A DNA stretch of 45,567 bases from Cyanobacteriota bacterium (GCA_025356295.1 JANXUJ010000098.1:1-45567), one strand, 5' to 3'; shown: positions 9,577-17,198, numbered from the stretch's first letter. A program made the numbers and translations. The notes: generated by a model not told the origin, from the letters alone.

Positions 9577-9608
9577 AATGATGTCCCGCACGAGTGCGGG
9601 ACATCATT
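9577..9608. terminator. Hairpin after ruvX
   Basis: AATGATGTCCCGCA (9577-9590) pairs perfectly with 9595-9608 around CGAG. It lies 12 bp beyond the ruvX stop on the minus strand, before the DUF3727 gene. Confidence 0.7.
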
Positions 9609-9619
9609 ATTTCTTTGAG

Positions 9620-10036
9620 TTAACGCTTTAACGCTAACCATTGCTGCAAGATTAAAGCAGCAGCTTTGCGGTCGATCATGGCTTTGTTATGTCTAGTCGA
9701 AATACCTTGCGATCGCATCATTTCTTCGGCTTCGTAAGAAGTTAGACGCTCATCGACAAATTCTAAAATCATGCCTAGTTGTTTGGCGGCGCTATGAGCA
9801 AATTTTTGGACATGCTTGGCTTGATGACCAATTGAGCCATCCATGTTGTAGGGTAGTCCCATGACCAGCGTGTCAATATTTCTTTCGACAATGAGCGATC
9901 GCAACTCTGCCATGTCGTCATCCCATGACTTACGGATAATCGTGGTGATGCCATGTACAGATATGCCGAGGCGATCGCATCCCGCCACACCGATTCTTTT
10001 TCTGCCGACATCCAAGCCTAGTGCTGCATATTGCAT
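9620..10036 (-). CDS. ruvX: Putative pre-16S rRNA nuclease / Holliday junction resolvase RuvX (YqgF)
   Basis: A 138-residue RNase H-fold nuclease. The N-terminal catalytic aspartate is in GLDVGRKRIGVA (D9), the second acidic site is in FVDERLTSYEAEEMM, and the third is in the MIDRKAAALILQ helix. In E. coli YqgF matures the 5' end of 16S rRNA; a role in recombination is also proposed, and sequence cannot separate these. Length and ATG at 10036 match the family. It is first in a minus-strand series with the DUF3727 gene and mltG, separated by a hairpin. Confidence 0.92.
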   Translation of the reverse strand: MQYAALGLDVGRKRIGVAGCDRLGISVHGITTIIRKSWDDDMAELRSLIVERNIDTLVMGLPYNMDGSIGHQAKHVQKFAHSAAKQLGMILEFVDERLTSYEAEEMMRSQGISTRHNKAMIDRKAAALILQQWLALKR

Positions 10037-10073
10037 AAGTTCTTGTTAATGTGTGGTGCCAAAGCATTACACA

Positions 10074-10772
10074 TTATTGGTTTTGGTAAGGTTGTACTTT
10101 TTTGATTAACATTTGCGATCGCGTAATAATTTCAGTCCAGTCGCTATTGGTGATCACTTCAGACGTGAATAAATCATTAGAAATAGCAACTGCGATCGCC
10201 CCTGCTCCTAGAAACTTATCTGCATTTTGGATCGTAATCCCGCCTGTCGGAATTAGTGGAATATCGCGCAAGACAGGCTGTAAACATTGCAGATAATCAA
10301 TACCACCGACTATCTTAATCGGAAATACTTTAACAGCAGTGGCTCCAGCTTGCCATGCATTGATAATTTCGGTCGGTGTGAGCGCCCCCGCCACTACAGG
10401 AATACCATTTTCTAAACCTTTAGCAATCAGGGCAGGATCAGTATGCGGCGTGAATAAAAAACTACAGCCACAAGCGATCGCGCGTTCAGCACTTTCTATA
10501 TCCAAGACCGTGCCTGCGCCAATTTTACAATCGGGTAACTCCTGCTGCAATTTGGGGATTAATGATTCAGCGCGATCAGTATTCCAAGCAATCTCAAGCA
10601 GTTTAATGCCACCTGCGGCGGCGGCAAGTGCCATCTCGCGAGCGGTAACGACATTATCGGCACGGATAACGGCAATAATGCGATGTTGCTGTAACAAACT
10701 TAGCCAAGACTTCACTGGATTTTTTGTCAGGTTTATTTTTGCAAGATTTTGTGACCAATTGCCACAGATCAT
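10074..10772 (-). CDS. eda: KDPG/KHG-type aldolase (2-dehydro-3-deoxyphosphogluconate aldolase family)
   Basis: A class I aldolase of the KDPG/KHG family, cleaving 2-keto-3-deoxy-6-phosphogluconate or 4-hydroxy-2-oxoglutarate to pyruvate and an aldehyde. Seen in the sequence: IIAVIRADN near the start, a Glu-containing LLEIAWNT strand, IGAGTVLD, FLFTPHTDPAL, the Schiff-base lysine in GATAVKVFPIKIVGG, and the phosphate loop IPTGGI. No Entner-Doudoroff dehydratase (edd) is nearby, so the substrate remains open. Start choice is uncertain: TTG 10796, ATG 10772 and GTG 10715 are in frame without a clear ribosome-binding site; GTG 10715 would give MKSWLSLLQQHRIIAVIRA, closest to the usual family start. 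Confidence 0.87.
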   Translation of the reverse strand: MICGNWSQNLAKINLTKNPVKSWLSLLQQHRIIAVIRADNVVTAREMALAAAAGGIKLLEIAWNTDRAESLIPKLQQELPDCKIGAGTVLDIESAERAIACGCSFLFTPHTDPALIAKGLENGIPVVAGALTPTEIINAWQAGATAVKVFPIKIVGGIDYLQCLQPVLRDIPLIPTGGITIQNADKFLGAGAIAVAISNDLFTSEVITNSDWTEIITRSQMLIKKVQPYQNQ

Positions 10773-10815
10773 GACATAGATTGATTGCAGGAGCAATTTA
10801 TGCTTTAGCTAAATT

Positions 10816-10847
10816 AAAATTCATAGTAAAAATTCATAGTAAAAATT
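10816..10847. repeat. 13-bp tandem repeat upstream of the peroxiredoxin gene
   Basis: AAAATTCATAGTA occurs twice in direct tandem, with 6 bases of a third copy. It ends 4 bases before the ATG of the peroxiredoxin gene, in the shared upstream region of two divergent genes. Confidence 0.8.
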
Positions 10848-10851
10848 ATTT

Positions 10852-11313
10852 ATGGTTTTAAATGTTGGCGATCGCGCCCCAGAATTTAGCGTGTCCGACA
10901 CTCATGGCAACATCGTAATGCTCTCCAACCTCAAAGGTAAGCGCGTTGTTTTGTATTTTTATCCGCGTGATAACACTCCTGGATGCACTCTAGAAGCCTG
11001 TGGATTTCGGGATAACTACAGCCAATTCCAAGCCAAAAACACATTGATTTTTGGGGTCAGTACCGATGACGCAAAGTCGCATCTTAAATTTACTGAAAAA
11101 TTTGCATTACCTTTCCCATTGCTCTGTGATGTCGATGCTAAAGTGGCTACTGCCTATGAGAGCTATGGCAAAAAACAAATGATGGGCAAAGAATATTTAG
11201 GTATTTTTCGCAATACATTTGTGATTGATGCTGAGGGTAAAATCGAAAAAATTTATCTCGCAGTCAAGGCTGAACCACATCCTGCTAAAGTTCTTGCTGA
11301 TATCGCCAATTAA
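10852..11313 (+). CDS. Peroxiredoxin of the Bcp/PrxQ type
   Basis: A 153-residue thiol peroxidase reducing hydrogen peroxide and organic peroxides with electrons from thioredoxin. The peroxidatic cysteine is C45 in DNTPGCTLEAC, with the resolving C50 five residues later, the spacing that defines the PrxQ/alpha subgroup. The conserved FYPRDNTPGCT, GVSTDD and RNTFVIDAEGKI elements are present. No signal peptide is seen, so it is cytoplasmic or stromal-like. The ATG at 10852 gives MVLNVGDRAPEF, the usual start. The gene is followed by folP after a hairpin and probably has its own promoter. Confidence 0.94.
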   Translation: MVLNVGDRAPEFSVSDTHGNIVMLSNLKGKRVVLYFYPRDNTPGCTLEACGFRDNYSQFQAKNTLIFGVSTDDAKSHLKFTEKFALPFPLLCDVDAKVATAYESYGKKQMMGKEYLGIFRNTFVIDAEGKIEKIYLAVKAEPHPAKVLADIAN

Positions 11314-11319
11314 TTACAA

Positions 11320-11366
11320 ACCCAAATTGGTAAGATTGAGCCTCGCGCAACCTTGCCAATTTGGGT
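11320..11366. terminator. Hairpin between the peroxiredoxin gene and folP
   Basis: ACCCAAATTGGTAAG (11320-11334) pairs with CTTGCCAATTTGGGT (11352-11366), with one G-T pair and a 17-nt loop. It begins 6 bp after the peroxiredoxin stop. It has no CGC-NNN-GCG core, so it is distinct from the main palindrome family. Confidence 0.6.
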
Positions 11367-11402
11367 AATTTATTTTATAAAACTTTTATAAAAGTACTGA
11401 AC

Positions 11403-12272
11403 GTGAATTCGATTAGTTTTAGTTCTAATCATTGGGTAATTCGCGATCGCCAGTTTATTTGGGGCGATCGCACTTATTTGATGGGCGTTTTAAATGTTAC
11501 GCCAGACAGCTTTAGTGATGGCGGTCAATTTAACTCGCTTGAGGCGTCGTTCCAACAGGTAGAGCAGATGTTGCCATATATTGACATTCTCGATATCGGT
11601 GGTGAGTCAACCAGACCAAATGCTCAACCCGTGACTGCTGCTCAAGAATGCGATCGCATTTTGCCGATCATCAAAGCGGTGCGGGACGTTTATCCCAATT
11701 TGCCGATTTCAGTCGATACAGTCAAGGCGAGTGTGGCAAAAGCCGCGATCGCCGCAGGAGCCGATATGCTCAACGATGTATCCGCAGGCAGATTTGACCC
11801 TGACATGTTGCCGCTGGTAGGGAGGCTGCGAGTACCAATTTTTTTGATGCATATGCAAGGTGAACCGCGCACTATGCAAGCCAATCCGCAATATGGCGAT
11901 GTTGTCCAAGATATTATAGGCTTTTTAAAAGATGCAATTTCGATTGCCAAAGCTTGCGGAATTCCCTCAAATCTAATTGCGATCGATCCAGGGATTGGCT
12001 TTGGTAAAACTCTTGAACATAATCTTAAAATCCTCAAAAATTTACAGGCTTTTCAAGCGATCGGCTCACCATTGCGATCGCCATTACTATTAGGGGTATC
12101 GCGCAAAAGCTTTATTGGCAAACTCTGCGATCTCCCTGATCCGAGCGATCGCTTATTCGGTACAATTGCGGCTTGTACGGCTTGTATCGCAGGGGGAGCC
12201 GATATTTTGCGGGTTCATGATCCTCAACAAGTTAGGGATGCTTGCCGAGTTAGCGATGCTATTTTTCGATAA
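11403..12272 (+). CDS. folP: Dihydropteroate synthase
   Basis: Condenses p-aminobenzoate with dihydropterin pyrophosphate in folate synthesis; it is the target of sulfonamides. TIM-barrel motifs are intact: LMGVLNVTPDSFSDGG, DIGGESTRPNA, SVDTVKA, LNDVSAG, FLMHMQGEP, IDPGIGFGKT and LLGVSRKSFIG. The frame is open from a TTG at 11361, but that codon lies inside the preceding hairpin. The GTG at 11403, giving a protein of about 290 residues, is a more likely start and matches family length. The short N-terminal extension SISFSSNHWVIRDRQFIWGDR before the barrel is common in cyanobacterial homologues. Confidence 0.94.
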   Translation: MNSISFSSNHWVIRDRQFIWGDRTYLMGVLNVTPDSFSDGGQFNSLEASFQQVEQMLPYIDILDIGGESTRPNAQPVTAAQECDRILPIIKAVRDVYPNLPISVDTVKASVAKAAIAAGADMLNDVSAGRFDPDMLPLVGRLRVPIFLMHMQGEPRTMQANPQYGDVVQDIIGFLKDAISIAKACGIPSNLIAIDPGIGFGKTLEHNLKILKNLQAFQAIGSPLRSPLLLGVSRKSFIGKLCDLPDPSDRLFGTIAACTACIAGGADILRVHDPQQVRDACRVSDAIFR

Positions 12273-12275
12273 TCC

Positions 12276-12314
12276 AAAAGATAAAGGCGGTGCTTTGCAC
12301 TTTCTTTATCTTTT
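12276..12314. terminator. Hairpin after folP
   Basis: A 18-19-base arm from 12276 pairs with bases up to 12314 around a TTT loop, with one mismatch and two G-T pairs. The core is GGTGC-TTT-GCACT. It begins 4 bp beyond the folP stop, with a U-rich right arm (TTTATCTTTT). Confidence 0.75.
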
Positions 12315-12460
12315 AGAAATTTTGATGAAGGTTTTGGATTGTAAAGTATTACTTCAAAAGATTACGCTTCGTATCTAACCATATGTAGCGGGAGCGACAG
12401 TATGATAGTTTCTATATCGGAAGTCGTAGAAAAGACTTAATACTTATCAGAGGTAACGCG

Positions 12461-12664
12461 GTGACTAGCAATAAATCTGTAACACTCCAACAAAGTTATT
12501 CTCAAGGCGATTTGAGTGAATATGTAACCCATTTGCAGTTACACATGGCCTTGCAAGCGCGTAACCTCGTCCCAAATTTGAGTAGCGATCGCGCTCCAGA
12601 TAGCCGTAGCAGGATGCTATCTAGTACTCAAGCAGATTTCGAGAGATTAGCCTCTCGCTTATAG
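12461..12664 (+). CDS. Small protein of unknown function (67 residues)
   Basis: The frame starts at GTG 12461, preceded by an AGAGGT ribosome-binding site at 5-9 bases, and ends just before a strong hairpin. Both support a real gene. The product is polar, without membrane segment or signal peptide: a Ser/Thr/Gln-rich start (MTSNKSVTLQQSYSQ), a helical middle (DLSEYVTHLQLHMALQARNL) and a C-terminal stretch SSTQADFERLASRL. I do not recognise a family. A possible -10 element TATGAT lies at 12401-12406 and a small inverted repeat AAGTC/GACTT at 12421-12438 precedes the start. It looks like an independently transcribed unit. Confidence 0.65.
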   Translation: MTSNKSVTLQQSYSQGDLSEYVTHLQLHMALQARNLVPNLSSDRAPDSRSRMLSSTQADFERLASRL

Positions 12665-12672
12665 TTTTATTT

Positions 12673-12711
12673 ATAAAAAAGAAGGGTCGCTTTGCGACCC
12701 TTCTTTTTTAT
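12673..12711. terminator. Bidirectional terminator hairpin
   Basis: An 18-bp perfect stem (12673-12690 with 12694-12711) surrounds a TTT loop. The core is GGGTCGC-TTT-GCGACCC, with six A on the left and six T on the right. It lies between the convergent ends of the 67-residue gene and the Uma2 gene, so it can serve both. Confidence 0.85.
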
Positions 12712-12717
12712 TGTTTT

Positions 12718-13410
12718 TTATGAATACTTTTGCAATAGCCATGCCCCAACCTCAGATTGTGACTTTTCACGGCTGAGTTGTAATGCTTCTTCGAGAGTCG
12801 CGATCGCTAATCCTGTTAACAATTTTGACTCAGTTATCTGCCAACTACCGCGATCGCGCATTTCTAAAGCGATTATTTTAACTTCCTGCACATCAATTAC
12901 CCAATACTCACTAATCCCCATCTGTTCATACAGCAACCGCTTCTTACCAAGATCATCGCCAATCGTGGAACTAGAAATCTCAATCACTAAGTTTGGTGCG
13001 ACAAATTCATCTAAGTTGACAATAGAATTGCTACGCGGCGCAAAGGCGGCTCTGTCGCCAACATAATAAGAAATATCAGGTTGACAGCCTTTCACTCCTG
13101 TTTTGATATAACTGCAATTTGTCAAACCCCTAGCTGGAATTCCTACCAATGTGCAGTACAAGCTAATTGCGAAAATTACAACAGTGTTGTCATCTGCATG
13201 TGCTGAACCAACGGGCATTACTTCTATCCTCATTTGTTTGATTTGATTGATGTCGTAGTAGCAACGAGCATCTGCATAGGTGGGATTTTCTAGCACCTCC
13301 ACAAATTCTTGCCAAGTTGCTGTAACCCATTCATCGGTCACGAGTGGAGATAACTCCTGATGATCTAGCTCTACTATTTTTTTGCTTGGAGAAGGCGCGA
13401 TCACTGTCAT
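12718..13410 (-). CDS. Uma2 family (DUF820) putative restriction-like endonuclease
   Basis: A 230-residue member of the Uma2/DUF820 family, a PD-(D/E)XK nuclease fold greatly expanded in cyanobacteria and of unclear role. The catalytic core elements are seen as QPDISYYVGD, LVIEISSSTIGDDLGKKRLLYEQMGISEYWVID and the following EVKIIALEM strand. The N-terminal third (VDHQELSPLVTDEWVTATWQ-like region) is longer than in many family members. The ATG at 13410 is the first start. It is intact, unlike the second Uma2 locus at 38678-39192. A 69-bp palindrome separates its start from mutS2. Confidence 0.85.
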   Translation of the reverse strand: MTVIAPSPSKKIVELDHQELSPLVTDEWVTATWQEFVEVLENPTYADARCYYDINQIKQMRIEVMPVGSAHADDNTVVIFAISLYCTLVGIPARGLTNCSYIKTGVKGCQPDISYYVGDRAAFAPRSNSIVNLDEFVAPNLVIEISSSTIGDDLGKKRLLYEQMGISEYWVIDVQEVKIIALEMRDRGSWQITESKLLTGLAIATLEEALQLSREKSQSEVGAWLLQKYS

Positions 13411-13463
13411 ATTGATATGCTCCTAGAGGAAATATTTTGACCAACTAGCTGTAGTCACTTGCA

Positions 13464-13532
13464 TTATGACAAATCAAAACCTAAAAAGTGTGAGGCAGCG
13501 CTTCACACTTTTTGGGTTTTGATTTGTCATAA
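13464..13532. repeat. Very long inverted repeat (about 33-bp arms) between divergent starts
   Basis: Bases 13464-13495 pair with 13501-13532 with only two G-T pairs and no mismatch, around a small loop centred on CAGCG. The outer 18 bp are perfect. It has the A-rich/T-rich arm pattern of the other palindromes. It lies between the starts of the divergent Uma2 and mutS2 genes, so it is not a 3'-end terminator for either. Confidence 0.85.
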
Positions 13533-13634
13533 CAAGAATGGCGATCGCTATATAACCTAAGCGGTGACTACAATTGATATGATTGAAGAGATTGGTGTTT
13601 TTTGCTGATCGCACTAAATCTATTTTGAGGTGTC

Positions 13635-15683
13635 ATGCAGGCTGAGACGTTAGAACTGTTGGAGTGGAGTCGGTTATGTCAGCATTTATCAACATTTACA
13701 ACGACTAAGCTGGGGGCGATCGCAGCAGCGCGTTTGCCGATCCCTGAGCGCTACGAAAGTACATTAGAATTATTGACCCAAACTAAAGAAGCGTATTCTC
13801 TTGAAGAAAAAAACGCAGGTGTGTCTTTAGATGGGATTCAGAACATCACCGAAGCGGTGTTGCGGGCGGAGAAACAGGGGATTTTGTCAGCGGGGGAACT
13901 ATGGGCGATCGCGACAACCCTCGCAGGAGCGCGAAACCTACGCCGTCAGCTAGACAATGCTGATGATTGTCCAAATTTGCAGATATTAGCCAGCGAGTTG
14001 CGGACTTATCCCGATGTCGAGCAGGAGATTTATCGCTGTATTGATGAAGGCGGCAATGTCCTTGATCGAGCCTCAGTCCGACTAGGTGAAATCAGGCAAG
14101 AGCTAACCTCTGTACGCGATCAGATACTTACGAAGCTGCAAAATATCATGCAGCGTAATGCTAGCTCGCTGCAAGAGCAGATTATTACGCAGCGTAGCGA
14201 TCGCTTTGTGCTAGCTGTGAAGTCGCCGCAGCGCGATCGCGTGCCTGGGGTGATTCATGATACTTCGAGTACGGGGATGACCGTATTTGTGGAGCCAAAC
14301 TCAGTCGTGCAGTCAAATAACCGTCTGCGACAATTATTTAAACTAGAACAAGTCCAGATCGAGATTATTTTGACGGCGCTTAGTGCCAGAGTCACAGAAA
14401 TTTCTGAAGACTTGCAAAAGTTATTAATCATCGTCACCAAAATCGATTTAGCGGTGGCGCGATCGCGTTATGCCTATTGGTTACGCGCCAATCCACCACA
14501 TTTTGTCGAAAATGAAGCGATCGTTTTACGTCAGTTACGTCATCCTTTGTTGGTGTGGCAACAGCAAAACGAAGAAGGTCGCGAAGTTGTCCCTGTTGAT
14601 GTTTTGGTTTCACCGCAAATCTCAGTAGTGGTGATTACGGGGCCAAATACAGGCGGCAAAACTGCCACGCTCAAGACCTTTGGGCTAGCGGCGTTAATGG
14701 CAAAAGCGGGCATGTATATTCCTGCGAGAGAGCCTGTGGAACTGCCCTGGTTTGATCTGGTTCTCGCTGATATCGGTGACGAGCAGTCTTTACAACAAAA
14801 TCTTTCGACTTTCTCTGGACATATTCGCCGCATCGGCAGGATTTTAGATGCAATCTCGCCGCAATCTTTAGTTCTACTCGATGAAGTTGGTGCAGGGACT
14901 GATCCATCTGAAGGTAGCGCGATCGCAACGGCTTTATTAGAACATCTCGGCGATCGCACTAGCCTGACTATCGCAACTACCCACTTTGGGGAACTCAAAG
15001 CTTTGAAGTATCAAAATCCTAAATTTGAAAATGCTTCAGTGGAGTTTGATGATGCTTCCCTTGCGCCGACTTATCGATTGTTGTGGGGAATACCAGGGCG
15101 CTCGAATGCATTAGCGATCGCAGGTCGTTTAGGTTTGCCGCCAGAGATTATCGAAGCGGCTCAAGTGCGTGTGGGCGTTGGCTCTGCCGAGATGAATGAA
15201 GTGATCGCTGAACTAGAAGCTCAACGCCGCGAACAAACTCAAAAAGCCGAAGCAGCAGCGCAACTCTTAGCCGAAACTGAACGCTTGCATAAAGAGATTT
15301 TGGAACGTGCGGAAAAAATGCGATCGCAAGCCAAAGAAATGCGCGAACGTCAAGAGCAAGAGGTTAATGCGGCGATCGCTCAAGCTCAAAAAGAAGTCGG
15401 TCGAGTAATCCGTAAATTGCAAAAAGGCGAACAAACAGGTGAACAAGTGGCGGCAGATGTCCAACGTACTGAGCAGAGAATTGAAGAACTAACCAAGCGT
15501 CATGGAATTGGGTTGCCTGAGCAGAAGATAGAAATACAGTTAAAAATAGGCGATCGCGTTCGCATTCCCAAGTTCGGTAAAATTGCCCAAGTAATGACAG
15601 TTCCAAATAGTTCAGGTGAGTTTTCGGTACGGCTGGGAACGATGAAACTATCAATCAATCTCACTGATATTGAACCCATTTAA
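13635..15683 (+). CDS. mutS2: MutS2 family ATPase lacking the C-terminal Smr domain
   Basis: A 682-residue MutS2 protein, which acts on branched DNA or, in some bacteria, stalled ribosomes. The N-terminal core, clamp and ATPase are complete: Walker A ITGPNTGGKTATLKTFG near residue 335, ADIGDEQSLQQNLSTFSGH, Walker B LVLLDEVGAGTDPSEGSA, and TIATTHFGELKAL. A coiled coil (about 515-630) and a KOW-like segment (GDRVRIPKFGKIAQVM) follow. The protein then stops at NLTDIEPI. Bacillus MutS2 is about 785 residues and ends in a Smr endonuclease domain (LDLRG, HGKGTG motifs); nothing like that is encoded here or in the following 35 bp before the next gene. The ATG at 13635 is well supported. Confidence 0.93.
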   Translation: MQAETLELLEWSRLCQHLSTFTTTKLGAIAAARLPIPERYESTLELLTQTKEAYSLEEKNAGVSLDGIQNITEAVLRAEKQGILSAGELWAIATTLAGARNLRRQLDNADDCPNLQILASELRTYPDVEQEIYRCIDEGGNVLDRASVRLGEIRQELTSVRDQILTKLQNIMQRNASSLQEQIITQRSDRFVLAVKSPQRDRVPGVIHDTSSTGMTVFVEPNSVVQSNNRLRQLFKLEQVQIEIILTALSARVTEISEDLQKLLIIVTKIDLAVARSRYAYWLRANPPHFVENEAIVLRQLRHPLLVWQQQNEEGREVVPVDVLVSPQISVVVITGPNTGGKTATLKTFGLAALMAKAGMYIPAREPVELPWFDLVLADIGDEQSLQQNLSTFSGHIRRIGRILDAISPQSLVLLDEVGAGTDPSEGSAIATALLEHLGDRTSLTIATTHFGELKALKYQNPKFENASVEFDDASLAPTYRLLWGIPGRSNALAIAGRLGLPPEIIEAAQVRVGVGSAEMNEVIAELEAQRREQTQKAEAAAQLLAETERLHKEILERAEKMRSQAKEMRERQEQEVNAAIAQAQKEVGRVIRKLQKGEQTGEQVAADVQRTEQRIEELTKRHGIGLPEQKIEIQLKIGDRVRIPKFGKIAQVMTVPNSSGEFSVRLGTMKLSINLTDIEPI

Positions 15684-15718
15684 AACCACTATTAAAATCA
15701 CTACTTAGTTTTTAAAGC

Positions 15719-16171
15719 ATGTTGCAATTTTTTGAGTTTGAAGCCGAATTTGTCGCCTCATTGCGTTGTATTCCCATGCAAGTGCGCTACAAACTAGACA
15801 CCTGTGGCATCAAACTAAAACTTCAGCATTGGCATAGTTTTTCAAGCGATCAACGCCAAAAAACAGTTGAGCTAGCCTGTACTACAACCGCAGAAATTAG
15901 CATCTATCGCGAGAACTTGCGATCGCAAGTTCTCGCGAATTTTAAAATCTATCCTAGCGATCTCCCTATTGATCCACATCCTGCATGGATGCAGACAGAA
16001 TTTATCCCGATTAGCGTTTTGGAACATGCAGCAGAATTAGAAATAGCGATCGAGCGATCGCAATGGCAAAAACTCACCGCCTTACAGCGCTTTTCCCTAA
16101 TCAAGCTCAGCACATCCAATCACGAGAATAATAATTTCTTGCCCGCCCTGCAAGAATTTGAACTGTCATAA
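15719..16171 (+). CDS. narM: Nitrate reductase associated protein (NarM-like)
   Basis: A 150-residue soluble protein whose start, FFEFEAEFVASLRCIPMQVR followed by KLDTCGIKLKL and HWHSF, is the signature of the nitrate-reductase-associated family (Nitr_red_assoc). In Synechococcus elongatus NarM is needed for active nitrate reductase, perhaps in cofactor insertion or maturation. Two cysteines (in LRCIP and LDTCG) are conserved in the family and could bind metal or cofactor. The narB, nrt or moa genes that often accompany it are not in this window. It follows mutS2 by 35 bp on the same strand and ends at a strong bidirectional hairpin. Confidence 0.85.
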   Translation: MLQFFEFEAEFVASLRCIPMQVRYKLDTCGIKLKLQHWHSFSSDQRQKTVELACTTTAEISIYRENLRSQVLANFKIYPSDLPIDPHPAWMQTEFIPISVLEHAAELEIAIERSQWQKLTALQRFSLIKLSTSNHENNNFLPALQEFELS

Positions 16172-16174
16172 AAA

Positions 16175-16231
16175 TCATAAAAACCATAAAAAAAGGAGTG
16201 CAAAGCACTCCTTTTTTTATGGTTTTTATGA
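16175..16231. terminator. Bidirectional terminator hairpin, 27-bp perfect arms
   Basis: Bases 16175-16201 pair perfectly with 16205-16231 around an AAA loop. The core is GGAGTGC-AAA-GCACTCC flanked by seven A and seven T. It sits between the convergent narM-like gene and the response regulator gene; the latter's stop codon lies inside the right arm. The outer arm contains the repeated unit CATAAAAA. Confidence 0.85.
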
Positions 16232-16903
16232 CAATTGGCTCAACCGATAGCCAACACCATGAATCGTCTCAATTAGATTATGAGGAGCATTAGCGCCTTT
16301 CAGCTTGTTCCGCAAACTCTTAATCGTGGCGTTGATCGTATCCTCTCTAGGTGGATCGGTCAGCGACCAAACATGCTCGACAATCGTGATCCGTTTTAGA
16401 ACTTGACGACCATGATGAAGCAACAGCTCTAGGATGTTGTACTCCTTAGGAGTCAAATGCACCGATAGCCCTGCGTAAGATACTTCATGCATCCCTGGAT
16501 CAAGTTGCAATTCTCCCCAACGCAAAACAGTCGGTTCGGCAATCTGAGCGCGGCGTGACAAAGCTCTAATCCGAGCCATCAGTTCAGGCGGATCAATTGG
16601 CTTGACGATATAGTCGTCAGCACCAGCATCTAAACCTTGAACTTTGTCAGAACTCATATCGAGTGCTGTCACCATCAGAATCGGAATATTGTTTCCATTC
16701 GCACGCAAACGGCGGCATAAGTTAATGCCGTCAAGCTTTGGCAGCATGACATCTAACAAAATGAGGTTGTAATCGTCAGCTTGGGATTTCTCCCAGCCTT
16801 CCTCCCCATCTTTGGCAATATCTACAACACAGTGCTGACCTGTTAGGATTTCGGCTAACGCGCCAGCTAAATTGGCATCATCTTCTACAAGGAGAATTCT
16901 CAT
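16226..16903 (-). CDS. OmpR/PhoB-type response regulator
   Basis: A two-component transcription factor of about 225 residues. The receiver domain has the acidic pocket VEDD, the phospho-acceptor aspartate in LILLDVMLPKLDG (D51 from the ATG at 16903), the switch threonine in MVTALD and the lysine in YIVKPID. The C-terminal winged helix contains LTPKEYNILELLLHHG, and the recognition helix region is EDTINATIKSLRNKLKG, followed by IETIHGVGYRL. The frame extends four codons further to a TTG at 16915, but ATG followed by RILLVED is the natural start. No histidine kinase is adjacent, so partner and targets are unknown. It diverges from hemL across 295 bp. Confidence 0.9.
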   Translation of the reverse strand: MRILLVEDDANLAGALAEILTGQHCVVDIAKDGEEGWEKSQADDYNLILLDVMLPKLDGINLCRRLRANGNNIPILMVTALDMSSDKVQGLDAGADDYIVKPIDPPELMARIRALSRRAQIAEPTVLRWGELQLDPGMHEVSYAGLSVHLTPKEYNILELLLHHGRQVLKRITIVEHVWSLTDPPREDTINATIKSLRNKLKGANAPHNLIETIHGVGYRLSQLS

Positions 16904-17198
16904 TAGATCAGGCAAATCTTAATTATTTAAGCTTAGATAGGTACTCTGTTATATGTTAGCGGATAGATTTACATTTTCATGAAAAATATAAACATGAATT
17001 TTGCAAGATTCACTAACATAATTTGAATCTACCTAATTACATCATATATGGAATCTATAAGATTTACAAGATTTTTTCGTGTATACAAGATTTTGTAGTG
17101 ATTATAAAACCCAGAGATTATGTGACGCTTGCATCGTTGCTGAGTTAAATTTAGTCAAGAACAGAGTTAAAAAATCTTTATTAACACTTCATTAAAAA
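16904..17198. promoter_or_regulatory. Divergent regulatory region of the response regulator and hemL
   Basis: This AT-rich 295-bp gap must hold both promoters. TACAAGATTTT occurs at 17065-17075 and again at 17084-17094, a 19-bp period, and a related TTGCAAGATT lies at 17001-17010. Such phased direct repeats can be regulator sites, as OmpR-type factors bind direct repeats. No known consensus was identified, and the link to the neighbouring regulator is speculation. Confidence 0.35.

Noticed and set aside
9453..9641. 62-codon minus-strand frame between ruvX and the DUF3727 gene
   Set aside because: It runs through the hairpin at 9577-9608 and overlaps the ruvX end; no ribosome-binding site or family pattern was seen.
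10339..10779. 146-codon plus-strand frame opposite the aldolase gene
   Set aside because: It is antisense to a gene with clear aldolase motifs, has no recognisable family, and its composition (Ala, Ser, Cys-rich) is that of a mirror frame.
14540..14998. 152-codon minus-strand frame opposite mutS2
   Set aside because: It lies over the conserved ATPase core of mutS2, whose motifs prove the plus frame.
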